This document shows positions 13,225-21,175 of a stretch of 31,381 nt of DNA, piece after piece; positions within the stretch are counted from its first letter, which is position 1, and each line of letters starts with the position of its first letter. The translations under genes were made by a program, and so were the position numbers. This stretch comes from a virus: the IMG/VR virus record IMGVR_UViG_3300044949_001749, positions 1 through 31,381 of that record; one strand, given 5' to 3'. The notes beneath the pieces were generated by a model. It was not told the DNA's origin. It saw only the letters and a program-made list of their open reading frames with translations, and made no database searches.

Positions 13225-14991
13225 ATGTTATCACAAGATTTGTTTGAAGCAGCGCCCAGCAACCTGGGCCAAGACACACTGAGACAATTACAGGCCATCG
13301 CTGCATCGGGGCAAAACGCAGATTTAAAAATTGGCGTAGAAATGATGCCGCTGCAACCTTGGCAGGCCACTTATTTGATGGGTGTTTACAAAAGTATCAA
13401 ACAGAAATACGGTGTTGACAAAGCTTTGTTGATGTTGGGAAATTACGATTTTGTTGACCATGCCTTGGCCAAGCAAGAAGAGAAACTGGCGAACATGTCA
13501 CGTGTGGGCAGCATACCCGGCGAACGCGGTGTAGGGGAAGGCGCAATGCCAGCTGCTGTGATTCGAGTCAAAGAAAAAATTCGCACCATGAGTGATGCTG
13601 AAAAGCGCGAATATTTCAAAGGCAAGTCTCATGATGAATTACGAGCCTTGGCTAGACGCCATGGCTACGGTGCAGACAGCAATGTTTATGCCAAGTATGC
13701 AACTGAAAAAGACAAGCAAGAAGTTGACGAGGATGTTAAATTTCCTTATCCGCCGAGATCTGAAAAACTAGGTCGGGCAAATTTTTCATTGCTGACTCGC
13801 GCATACAACGAGCCCACTGGACCAAGATTGACATTGAATTTTGGCGACAGAGTGATTGATCTGGATCGTGATGATGTTGAAGCCATTGCTGACTACTACG
13901 ACAATGAGCTCAAGACCCCGGATGCTCGAATGAATTTTATTCGCATAGTAATGAGCGATGCTGACAATATGTCTGATGTGCTGCGTAAATTGGGACGTAG
14001 ATCTGACAGTCAACAGCCGGGATTATTCCAAGAAGCTAAAAAAAAAGATGACGATGAGCTAGGTGCTCAAACCAAGGATGTGGCTCTTCAGCGTGCCATA
14101 ACCCGAGCCAAAGCAGATTTTCCTTCTGCTGGCTCAGGCATTGAAGCACTGGCCAAGGATTTCATACGAAGTCAAGAACAAGATCAAAAAAGTTTTGACC
14201 AGTTGCGAGATGCAGAACGCAAGCAGCAACAAATGCTAGATCAGATGTCCAAACTTGATCAACGTCAAGATCAAGAAATTGATGATTTAGAGAACGCAAA
14301 TAATTCACTGTCCCAAAGAATTCAACAACTGCAATCAGTCAACAGCGAGCTGGAGAAGAAGTTGGCCAGCATGAGTGGACGAAAATCCAAGGCAGAAAAA
14401 CCAGCCGGTATCACTGTGATTGAGCCTGACAGATCTGCTGTGGCTACAACTGCTCCAGCAGCAAAAGACACCACAGAGCCTGCAACGCAGCCTGCAGCTA
14501 GAAAAACCACACCACGACGTTTTAAGAAATCAACTGGTATACCCAGAATTAAATCTGCAATTCCCAGAAGGGCTCAGGAACCTGCACGATTAACAACCCA
14601 GAATCCAGACATACTTGAACCCATCGGTGGACGACGTCCGTCGCCATTTGCAGGACAAGGAGACGCTGTTGACGTAGTGTCCAGAATGGCACAATCATTG
14701 GCTGGCAAGGATCAAGCAACTGATAAAAAAGCAGATCGATACAGTCCCCCTGAGAGTATCAAGAAAACTGCTGCCAACGACACTCGAATGGAACCAGCGG
14801 CCAATGTGGCAGAAACCCGAAAGAAATCCGAAGCTGACTACGGTGCAGACTATCAGGACATGGTTCGGCGTGTAGGACAAATGGCCAAACAAGGACCACG
14901 CAAAACTGTTTGGGATCCTGTGAAACGTGTGTATAAAACTGTGCCAGTTAACCCACCTAAAGATCAAGGTGTGGCGGAAGGCAAAAAATGA
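13225..14991 (+). CDS. Large putative internal virion protein with coiled coil
   Basis: A 588-residue protein with leader MLSQDLFEAA (cut expected after E8). Residues 10-90 are helical (RQLQAIAASGQ; PLQPWQATYLMGVY). Residues 112-150 contain DAEKREYFKGKSHDELRALA, a helix-turn-helix-like pair. Residues 185-260 form a small alpha/beta module. LFQE followed by AKKK (268-274) is a candidate cut. Residues 317-383 are a strong coiled coil rich in Gln, Asp and Leu. Residues 390-588 are a low-complexity Pro/Thr/Lys-rich basic tail with NVAE near the end, finishing in QGVAEGKK, which resembles the QGVAE linker of the Nudix/GNAT gene. No catalytic motif was recognised. A core, scaffold or ejected protein is the likely role. 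Confidence 0.7.
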   Translation: MLSQDLFEAAPSNLGQDTLRQLQAIAASGQNADLKIGVEMMPLQPWQATYLMGVYKSIKQKYGVDKALLMLGNYDFVDHALAKQEEKLANMSRVGSIPGERGVGEGAMPAAVIRVKEKIRTMSDAEKREYFKGKSHDELRALARRHGYGADSNVYAKYATEKDKQEVDEDVKFPYPPRSEKLGRANFSLLTRAYNEPTGPRLTLNFGDRVIDLDRDDVEAIADYYDNELKTPDARMNFIRIVMSDADNMSDVLRKLGRRSDSQQPGLFQEAKKKDDDELGAQTKDVALQRAITRAKADFPSAGSGIEALAKDFIRSQEQDQKSFDQLRDAERKQQQMLDQMSKLDQRQDQEIDDLENANNSLSQRIQQLQSVNSELEKKLASMSGRKSKAEKPAGITVIEPDRSAVATTAPAAKDTTEPATQPAARKTTPRRFKKSTGIPRIKSAIPRRAQEPARLTTQNPDILEPIGGRRPSPFAGQGDAVDVVSRMAQSLAGKDQATDKKADRYSPPESIKKTAANDTRMEPAANVAETRKKSEADYGADYQDMVRRVGQMAKQGPRKTVWDPVKRVYKTVPVNPPKDQGVAEGKK

Positions 14992-15074
14992 GTGAAAGCA
15001 ACAACCAGTATCCGGTGTTACCGCCGCAGGATAGTGAGTGGGATCGACCACTCAACCCTTATAGTCCAGCATGA
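14988..15074 (+). CDS. 28-residue micro-ORF between virion-type gene and desaturase
   Basis: ATG at 14988 overlaps the upstream stop (ATGA), and its own TGA (15072-15074) overlaps the desaturase start (ATGA at 15071). It encodes 28 residues, MSESNNQYPVLPPQDSEWD and then RPLNPYSPA: polar, Pro-rich and with no membrane segment. The two four-base overlaps leave no gap and argue that it is translated, either as a true small protein or as a coupling device that carries ribosomes to the desaturase start. Confidence 0.55.
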   Translation: MSESNNQYPVLPPQDSEWDRPLNPYSPA

Positions 15075-15781
15075 TTGAATTACTGTATCTACTGATTGCC
15101 ACACACATTACTATTGTTTGTGTCACAGTATTTCTGCACCGAGGTCAAGCACATCGTGGCATAGAATTTCATCCTGTGCTGAGTCACTTCATGCGAGCCT
15201 GGTTGTGGTTGACCACAGGCATGGTAACCAAACAGTGGGTAGCCATCCATCGCAAGCATCACAGATACAGTGATCAGCCGGGTGATCCGCACTCACCACA
15301 TGTGTTTGGAATTTGGCGAGTGTTGACCCAAGGTGCGTTGTTGTATCATACAGCATCAAAAGATTCGGCCATGGTTGACTCATACGGTGCTGGCACTCCC
15401 GACGATTACATGGAGCACAACTTATACACTCCTTACTCCAGACTTGGCATTGTTGTTCTCCTTATGTTCAACCTCATCCTGTTTGGTTGGGTGGGCGCTG
15501 TAATATGGGGTATACAAATGCTGTGGATTCCGTTCTGGGCAGCAGGTGTGATCAACGGTGTTGGACACTGGTGGGGATATCGCAATGGCCAAACTAAAGA
15601 TAACAGCAGGAACATTAGTCCTTGGGGCATTATTATTGGTGGCGAATGTCTGCATAATAACCATCATTTGGATCCTGCTAACCCTAAACTGAGTCGACGA
15701 TGGTTTGAATTTGACATAGGATGGATGTATATAAAAATTTTCAGTTGGATGGGCCTACTGAAATTAAGAAACTCGCCTTAG
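15071..15781 (+). CDS. Membrane fatty-acid desaturase (delta-9 type)
   Basis: A 236-residue integral membrane protein with three His boxes of the acyl-CoA/acyl-lipid desaturase family: HRGQAH (23-28), HRKHH (60-64) and HNNHH (195-199), plus GVGHWWGYRN (163-172). These ligate the di-iron site that inserts a double bond into acyl chains. Hydrophobic segments lie at about 1-22, 40-56, 125-147 and 150-165. The family usually runs nearer 270-300 residues, so this copy is short, and it stops right after the conserved FDIGWMYIKIFSWMGLLK segment. It may adjust host membrane fluidity during infection. It starts by ATGA overlap with the micro-ORF. The electron donor would have to be a host ferredoxin or cytochrome. 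Confidence 0.88.
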   Translation: MIELLYLLIATHITIVCVTVFLHRGQAHRGIEFHPVLSHFMRAWLWLTTGMVTKQWVAIHRKHHRYSDQPGDPHSPHVFGIWRVLTQGALLYHTASKDSAMVDSYGAGTPDDYMEHNLYTPYSRLGIVVLLMFNLILFGWVGAVIWGIQMLWIPFWAAGVINGVGHWWGYRNGQTKDNSRNISPWGIIIGGECLHNNHHLDPANPKLSRRWFEFDIGWMYIKIFSWMGLLKLRNSP

Positions 15782-15868
15782 GACCGAGTGGGCGGCTTCT
15801 GCCCGGGCCAAGGATTCGCTACCCAGACGCCCAAAACGAGCACCATTTCAGTAAATTAAACTAACTCA
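15782..15868 (+). other. GC-rich spacer after desaturase, no clear gene
   Basis: The first half of this spacer is much richer in G and C than its surroundings (for example GGGCGGCTTCTGCCCGGGCC near 15790) and holds a GGGC/GCCC hairpin without a T-run. All three forward frames stay open across 15782-15840. In one frame the desaturase could be extended by a frameshift near 15770, ending at a TAA near 15862. I see no tRNA fold. The patch may be the remnant of a longer desaturase tail or of a gene lost when the homing endonuclease arrived. Confidence 0.35.
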
Positions 15869-15869
15869 G

Positions 15870-15877
15870 ACTAAATA
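15870..15877 (+). promoter_or_regulatory. Candidate late promoter (ACTAAATA)
   Basis: ACTAAATA lies 21 bases before the homing-endonuclease ATG (15899) and 8 bases before a good ribosome site. It has the same octamer as the one before 11433 and the most natural spacing of the candidates in this window. Confidence 0.45.
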
Positions 15878-15885
15878 AACACCTT

Positions 15886-15890
15886 AGGAG
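15886..15890 (+). promoter_or_regulatory. Ribosome binding site AGGAG that decides the start
   Basis: AGGAG is 8 bases from the ATG at 15899 but only 2 bases from an in-frame GTG at 15893. The ATG is therefore the better start of the GIY-YIG gene. Confidence 0.7.
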
Positions 15891-15898
15891 ATGTGTTT

Positions 15899-16633
15899 AT
15901 GTATTATGTCTACGCCCATTACAAAGCAGACGACCCCGACGGATTACCTTTCTATGTCGGCAAAGGTAAAAATCAAAGAGATCTGTCTCGGACTAGAAAT
16001 CAGTTTTGGAAAAATATTGTTAACAAACATGGTTTTGTGTCAAAGCGTCTACACGAAAATTTAACAGAACAAGAAGCATGGAATATCGAAACCGCGTTAA
16101 TTGAAGAATACGGAAAATTATCAGACGGCACTGGATGTCTATGTAATCTTTCCGATGGCGGGGAGGGGGCATCCGGAGTTATTCATAGTAAAGAAACAAA
16201 ACAAAAATGGTCTAACGCAAAAAAAGGAAAAACCTGGGAAGAAATCTATGGTGTTGAACAAGCAAATAAAATGCGAGAACAACGGAAAAAAGTCAAACGT
16301 GCTCATTCAGATGAAACACGGCAAAAAATATCGGCTTCAAAAAAAGGCGAAAATAATCCTATGTTTGCAAAAACTTTTTCAAAAGAACATAGAGAAAAAC
16401 TTTCTGAGTCCCGAACTGGTAAACCTAGTCCTACTAGAGGCATAAAACACAGCGAAGAAGCTAGACAAAACTATGCAAAAGCTGCTAAACTACGTGCTTC
16501 AAGAACAGACATTTACGAAAAAGTTTCTTCGAAGTTAACTGGTATTAAACGATCCGAAGAAACTAAAAAGAAAATGTCCGAAGCTGCAAAGGCTAGAGAA
16601 GCACTCAAAAAACTTAACAAAGGAAATATATGA
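15899..16633 (+). CDS. GIY-YIG homing endonuclease with NUMOD3 repeats
   Basis: A 244-residue protein from the ATG favoured by AGGAG. Residues 1-85 are a GIY-YIG nuclease: YVYAHYK, FYVGKGK (18-24), RDLSRTRN (27-34) and ETALIEEYG (64-72), whose Glu is the expected metal ligand. Residues 92-240 carry about five NUMOD3-like DNA-binding repeats of the form HSxETxxKxSxxKKGK, as in phage T4 Seg proteins. Such enzymes cut related phage genomes and spread by repair. The gene is visibly richer in A and T, and in Lys codons AAA, than its neighbours, which fits recent arrival. Its stop overlaps the dsbA start (ATGA), so insertion kept dsbA translation coupled. Confidence 0.92.
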   Translation: MYYVYAHYKADDPDGLPFYVGKGKNQRDLSRTRNQFWKNIVNKHGFVSKRLHENLTEQEAWNIETALIEEYGKLSDGTGCLCNLSDGGEGASGVIHSKETKQKWSNAKKGKTWEEIYGVEQANKMREQRKKVKRAHSDETRQKISASKKGENNPMFAKTFSKEHREKLSESRTGKPSPTRGIKHSEEARQNYAKAAKLRASRTDIYEKVSSKLTGIKRSEETKKKMSEAAKAREALKKLNKGNI

Positions 16634-16887
16634 CTAAAACATTTAACGGCGATCAAAAAATTAAGTTGACGGCGATTGTCAATGAAGGTTGTCAAGTAAT
16701 GCACGAAATTGATACCCTGCAAGGTGGGTTAAACGATACCATCAAGGCCGTAGCCGAAGAGCTGGAAGTCAAGCCGGCTATTCTCAAGAAAGCCATCAAA
16801 CTGGCACACAAGGCCGAATTTGGCAAAGAAAAGCAAGATCACGAAACCCTAGAAACCATTCTGGAAACTGTGGGCAAAACACTGTAA
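16630..16887 (+). CDS. dsbA: DsbA-like double-stranded DNA-binding protein
   Basis: An 85-residue protein, close to the 89 residues of T4 DsbA, a small dsDNA-binding protein linked to late transcription. The N-terminus ([20 protein letters not shown]) and the helical C-terminal half ([23 protein letters not shown]) match my memory of the T4-like family, which forms a mostly helical dimer. The ribosome site AAAGGAA lies inside the end of the homing-endonuclease gene. The ATGA overlap means its translation may depend on that selfish gene. It is followed by clpP after 8 bases. Confidence 0.75.
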   Translation: MTKTFNGDQKIKLTAIVNEGCQVMHEIDTLQGGLNDTIKAVAEELEVKPAILKKAIKLAHKAEFGKEKQDHETLETILETVGKTL

Positions 16888-16895
16888 GGATCAAC

Positions 16896-17489
16896 ATGGC
16901 ATTAGTTCCAATGGTGCTGGAGCAAACCAGCAAAGGTGAGCGTAGCTACGATATCTACAGTCGACTTCTTCGCGATCGTGTGATCTTGCTGGAAGGCGAA
17001 GTGCATGATCAAATGGCCAATCTCATTGTGGCTCAGCTGCTGTTTCTTGAAAGCGAAGATCCCGAAAAAGATATCTACATGTATATCAACTCGCCCGGTG
17101 GATCAGTTACAGCAGGCATGGCTATTTACGATACCATGCAGTTTATCCGCCCCGATGTGCAGACCATTGTGATGGGTCAAGCTTGCTCCATGGGATCGCT
17201 GCTGGCACAGGCAGGTGCTGCGGGCAAACGCAAAATGCTGCCCAATGCTCGACACATGATTCACCAGCCCAGTGGTGGTGCTCGTGGCATGCAAAGTGAC
17301 ATTGAAATCAGTTACAAGGAAATCACTTACCTGAAAAAACGTCTGACTGAGATCTATGTTCAGCACAACAGTGCCAACAAGACCTTTGAAGATCTTGAAC
17401 GTGATATGGATCGTGACAAATACATGAGCGCGGAAGAAGCATTAAATTACGGTCTAGTGGATCAGATCATAACTAAACGTGAAGTTTAA
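16896..17489 (+). CDS. clpP: ClpP-type serine protease
   Basis: A 197-residue protein, full length for ClpP. The N-terminus [20 protein letters not shown] is the typical ClpP start. The catalytic triad is intact: S98 in GQACSMGS, H123 in [10 protein letters not shown], and Asp in the ERDMDRD stretch (D174 by alignment with E. coli and B. subtilis). The oxyanion loop NSPGGS (65-70) is present. ClpP forms a tetradecameric chamber fed by an ATPase; no Clp ATPase gene is in the window, so it probably borrows the host's, or serves in proteolytic takeover or virion maturation. AGGA lies 5 bases before the ATG. It sits between dsbA and the DNA polymerase gene. Confidence 0.93.
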   Translation: MALVPMVLEQTSKGERSYDIYSRLLRDRVILLEGEVHDQMANLIVAQLLFLESEDPEKDIYMYINSPGGSVTAGMAIYDTMQFIRPDVQTIVMGQACSMGSLLAQAGAAGKRKMLPNARHMIHQPSGGARGMQSDIEISYKEITYLKKRLTEIYVQHNSANKTFEDLERDMDRDKYMSAEEALNYGLVDQIITKREV

Positions 17490-17551
17490 CTTTGCCGGCT
17501 CGCCCACGACACGGGCATGTATCAAGGCCTTCCGGCCATAAACGGAGAACA
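17490..17551 (+). promoter_or_regulatory. DNA polymerase leader with two small hairpins
   Basis: The 62-base gap before the polymerase ATG holds GCCC-loop-GGGC (17502-17516) and GGCC TTCC GGCC (17526-17537), the second lying 6 bases before the ribosome site GGAGAA (17544). T4 gp43 represses its own translation by binding a hairpin just upstream of its ribosome site, so this may be an analogous operator. The loop sequence does not match the T4 operator. Confidence 0.35.
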
Positions 17552-20215
17552 ATGAGTTACGTAGACGCATTATTTGATCGCGAGCACGATCGCATTCATG
17601 TTGTAGAACGCAAGAACGGCGTTCGCATATACCAAGAGTTCCCGGCGAACTATGTTTTCTACTACGACGATGCTCGTGGTAAATTTCAAAGCATCTATGG
17701 CACGCCCGTTTCAAGGTTTTCTACGCGGAATAACAAAGAGTTCCGCAAGGAAATCCGTATTCAAAGCGGCAAACAACTCTATGAATCAGACATCAACCCT
17801 ATTTTCAGATGTCTGGAAGAAAACTTCAAAGGTGCCGATGCACCCCGACTACACACAGCATTTTTCGACATTGAGGTCGACTTTGATCCAGAAAAGGGTT
17901 ACAGTCGACCCGAAGATCCGTTTAACAAGATTACTGCAATCTCTGTTTACTTAGACTGGTTAGGACAATTAGTTACACTGGCAATTCCACCTCGTCACAT
18001 GAGCATGGAAACTGCACAAGAGATTGCGGCAGAGTTCGAAAACTGTTTGCTATTCGATCACGAAGAAGACATGCTGAAAATGTTCCTGGATCTAATCGAA
18101 GATGCTGACGCACTATCCGGTTGGAACTCAGAAGGTTTCGATATTCCATACACTGTTATGCGTATCACTCGTGTGTTGAGCAAGGACGACACACGCAGAT
18201 TCTGCTTGTGGGGACAATTGCCCAAGCAACGCATGTTTGAACGTTTTGGTGCAGAGAACCTAACATTTGACCTTGTGGGTCGTGTGCATATGGACTATAT
18301 GCAACTGTATCGCAAATACACATACGAAGAACGTCACAGTTACTCATTGGACGCCATTGGCGAATATGAACTAGACGAACGCAAGACCCAGTTTGAAGGC
18401 ACACTGGATCAACTTTACAATCAGAACTTCAAGACATTCCTTGACTATAACCGTCAAGATACTTTGTTGTTGGCCAAGCTAGACAAAAAACTAAAGTTTT
18501 TAGACTTGGCCAATACACTGGCACATGAAAACACAGTGTTGCTACAGACCACCATGGGTGCTGTGGCTGTGACTGAGCAGGCTATTATCAACGAAGCCCA
18601 CGAACGTGGCATGGTAGTTCCCAACCGTAAAGAAAGACTCACAGATGAAGACACGCAAGCCGCAGGTGCCTATGTTGCTTATCCCAAAAAAGGCATCCAC
18701 GAATACATCGGCTCCATCGACATTAACTCGCTCTACCCCTCAGCGATCCGTGCTCTTAACATGGGCCCCGAAACAATCGTTGGGCAACTCCGATTAACAA
18801 TGACCGACAGGCTCATCAAAGATCGAATGGAAAATCAAAAGATGAGCTTTGCTGCTGCCTGGGAAGGTTTGTTTGCCACGTTGGAATATACCGCTGTAAT
18901 GGAACAGCAACGTGGCACAGAAATTACCATCGACTGGCAAGGTGGGGAAGAAACTGTGCACAGTGCCGCCGAAGTGTGGCACATGATTTTCGATTCCAAT
19001 CAACCTTGGGTGTTGAGTGCCAATGGAACAATCTTCACATATGAACGCGAAGGAATTATTCCTGGATTGCTGAAACGTTGGTATGCTGAACGCAAAGAGA
19101 TGCAGGCCAAGCTCAAGCAATGTGAGACCAAAGAAGATGAAGAATACTGGGACAAACGACAACTGGTTAAGAAAATTAACCTTAACTCACTATATGGCGC
19201 CATCCTTAACCCGGGTTGTAGATTCTTTGACAAGCGTATTGGTCAATCAACCACTCTTACTGGGCGTAGCATCGCGAAACACATGGATGCGTATGTCAAC
19301 GAATGCATTACCGGCAAATATGATCATGTTGGTGAAACAATCATCTACGGTGATACCGATTCGTGCTATTTCTCAGCCTGGCCCGTCCTTAAGAAAGAAG
19401 TGGAAGAAGGACGCATGGCGTGGAGCAAAGAAACTGCTATCCAATTATATGATTCAATCGCAGAGCAAGTTAACATCAGCTTTCCAGGCTTTATGGAGCA
19501 GGCCTTCCATTGTCCAAGGGAAATGGGCTCAGTAATCAAGGGTGGGCGTGAAGTAGTAGCAAGCAAAGGTTTGTTCATTACCAAGAAGCGTTATGCTGTG
19601 ATGATTGTGGACAAAGAAGGCAAGCGTGTAGACGTCGAAGGCAAGCCGGGCAAAGTAAAGGCCATGGGCTTGGATCTGAAGCGCAGTGATACACCCAAGG
19701 TTATTCAAGATTTTCTAAGCGAACTACTGCACGATGTGTTAACGGGTGGGCAAAAGGATGATGTCGTTGAAAAAGTCCGTGAGTTCAAGTATGCATTCAA
19801 AGAACGCCCAGGCTGGGAAAAAGGTTCGCCAAAGCGTGTGAACAATTTGACCAAGTATGGTGCTGAAGAACAACGTCTAGGCAAAGCCAACATGCCCGGA
19901 CATGTTCGAGCAGCGCTGAATTGGAACACTCTGCGCCGAATGAATTCGGACAACTACTCAATGCAGATTGTGGATGGTATGAAAACCATTGTATGCAAAC
20001 TCAAAGATAATCCACTGGGTTGGACCAGTATTGGCTATCCCACAGATGAACTGCATTTGCCGCAATGGTTCAAAGAACTTCCATTTGATGATGGTGCCAT
20101 GGAGGCCACGGTGATCGACGGCAAGGTTGATAACTTGCTGGGCGTATTAGATTGGGATATTGCATCTGCAACCAATACAGATAATACATTTACATCTTTG
20201 TTTGACTTCCAATGA
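17552..20215 (+). CDS. 43: Family-B replicative DNA polymerase (T4 gp43 type)
   Basis: An 887-residue protein from the ATG behind GGAGAA; the reading frame continues upstream by 20 codons with no ribosome site there. The 3'-5' exonuclease motifs are intact: FFDIEVD (D106, E108), GWNSEGFDIPY (N192, D197) and YNRQDT (Y299, D303). Polymerase motifs are DINSLYPS (D390), the motif-B run K541xxxNSxYG549, and YGDTDS (D601, D603), so both activities should work. The last residues FTSLFDFQ resemble the C-terminal clamp-binding peptide of T4/RB69 gp43, which fits the clamp gene about 1 kb downstream. It matches T4 gp43 (898 aa) in length and layout, with no intein or intron. The stop overlaps the next start by ATGA. 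Confidence 0.97.
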   Translation: MSYVDALFDREHDRIHVVERKNGVRIYQEFPANYVFYYDDARGKFQSIYGTPVSRFSTRNNKEFRKEIRIQSGKQLYESDINPIFRCLEENFKGADAPRLHTAFFDIEVDFDPEKGYSRPEDPFNKITAISVYLDWLGQLVTLAIPPRHMSMETAQEIAAEFENCLLFDHEEDMLKMFLDLIEDADALSGWNSEGFDIPYTVMRITRVLSKDDTRRFCLWGQLPKQRMFERFGAENLTFDLVGRVHMDYMQLYRKYTYEERHSYSLDAIGEYELDERKTQFEGTLDQLYNQNFKTFLDYNRQDTLLLAKLDKKLKFLDLANTLAHENTVLLQTTMGAVAVTEQAIINEAHERGMVVPNRKERLTDEDTQAAGAYVAYPKKGIHEYIGSIDINSLYPSAIRALNMGPETIVGQLRLTMTDRLIKDRMENQKMSFAAAWEGLFATLEYTAVMEQQRGTEITIDWQGGEETVHSAAEVWHMIFDSNQPWVLSANGTIFTYEREGIIPGLLKRWYAERKEMQAKLKQCETKEDEEYWDKRQLVKKINLNSLYGAILNPGCRFFDKRIGQSTTLTGRSIAKHMDAYVNECITGKYDHVGETIIYGDTDSCYFSAWPVLKKEVEEGRMAWSKETAIQLYDSIAEQVNISFPGFMEQAFHCPREMGSVIKGGREVVASKGLFITKKRYAVMIVDKEGKRVDVEGKPGKVKAMGLDLKRSDTPKVIQDFLSELLHDVLTGGQKDDVVEKVREFKYAFKERPGWEKGSPKRVNNLTKYGAEEQRLGKANMPGHVRAALNWNTLRRMNSDNYSMQIVDGMKTIVCKLKDNPLGWTSIGYPTDELHLPQWFKELPFDDGAMEATVIDGKVDNLLGVLDWDIASATNTDNTFTSLFDFQ

Positions 20216-21165
20216 AACTTAGCGAACTTGTTGCTTATCGAAATCAACTCAGTCGTCTCAATATCGACGAAGCAAAATCTCGCACGGATATTGATTTAGG
20301 AAAGATCAAACACCTAGTTAACGGCAAAGATTTTGATCCCAACAATATCAAAAGACTGATGCAGAGCAAACACAATGAGATTCAAGAAAAATTTCAAGAG
20401 TTTGTTGATCTCGTCAATATGGCCATTGAAGAAGCGCAACAACACATTGATATCAAAGAGCAATACTGGCTAGAAGAAACTTATAGACTTTACAGCCAAG
20501 AAATGGTCGACGATAGCGTTGAGCACATACTCAATCGCCGACAAATACTTGGTGATGAACATAACAATGTCATCCGAGCCAGAATTAGAAATTTCAGTAA
20601 CAATCAGTATCCTGCCATGATCATTAGACCTGGACTTGAAACTTTTGTCAATGACATGGTCAGTTTTGATCCTTTATATCTTGTGGACCAAGACCAGGAA
20701 CTATTGTTTCCTTCGATATTGCAGTTTCCCGAACAGTATCAACGACGATTGAGACCTTATGTTGTCGATGAAAGAGATGAATCATTGCCTATACTAGCTC
20801 AACTGCCTGATAATCAATTTGGCATGTGTTTGGCTTATAATTTTTTTAATTTTAAACCTTTGGCTGTGATCGAAAAATGGTTGGGAGAACTCTATACCAA
20901 GCTTCGCCCCGGCGGTCGGTTGATGATGACATTCAACGACTGCGACAACGAAAAAGCAGTGAAACTGGCTGAAAACTATTATGCATGTTACACACCCAGC
21001 CGAATGGTTCGGGATATTGCACTAAAGCACGGTTACGAAATTTATTTTGTTTGGAATGATAATTTACCCAGCACATGGATGGAGCTACAGAAACCCGGAA
21101 GCCTATCATCACTGCGCGGTGGCCAAGCATTGGCAAGAGCCATACCTTATCCTGAAAAAAATTAA
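20212..21165 (+). CDS. Methyltransferase-like protein with degenerate SAM site
   Basis: A 317-residue protein. Residues 40-115 are helical and probably coiled. Residues 134-280 look like a class-I methyltransferase: AMIIRPGLE (135-143, where motif I should be, but without GxGxG), LYLVDQD (155-161, acidic end of motif II), FGMCLAYNFFNF (203-214, motif IV region) and LYTKLRPGGRLMMTF (227-241, the usual motif VI loop). The lost glycine loop suggests it may no longer bind SAM normally or acts as a scaffold. It is tied by ATGA to the polymerase and precedes the clamp, so a replication-associated role is possible. The substrate is unknown. Confidence 0.65.
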   Translation: MKLSELVAYRNQLSRLNIDEAKSRTDIDLGKIKHLVNGKDFDPNNIKRLMQSKHNEIQEKFQEFVDLVNMAIEEAQQHIDIKEQYWLEETYRLYSQEMVDDSVEHILNRRQILGDEHNNVIRARIRNFSNNQYPAMIIRPGLETFVNDMVSFDPLYLVDQDQELLFPSILQFPEQYQRRLRPYVVDERDESLPILAQLPDNQFGMCLAYNFFNFKPLAVIEKWLGELYTKLRPGGRLMMTFNDCDNEKAVKLAENYYACYTPSRMVRDIALKHGYEIYFVWNDNLPSTWMELQKPGSLSSLRGGQALARAIPYPEKN

Positions 21166-21175
21166 TCAAAATCAC

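Noticed and set aside
15781-15845. Possible tRNA or small RNA in the GC-rich patch (TTCG and a CCA near the end)
   Set aside because: I could not pair an acceptor or T stem around these strings, and the only hairpin (GGGC/GCCC) has no other supporting arm.
15893-15898. GTG start for the GIY-YIG gene, two codons earlier
   Set aside because: It lies 2 bases from AGGAG, too close for initiation, whereas the ATG at 15899 has an 8-base gap.
17492-17551. A 20-codon N-terminal extension of the DNA polymerase
   Set aside because: There is no ribosome site for it, the extension is Arg/Pro/His-rich and unlike family members, and the ATG at 17552 has GGAGAA and matches known N-termini.
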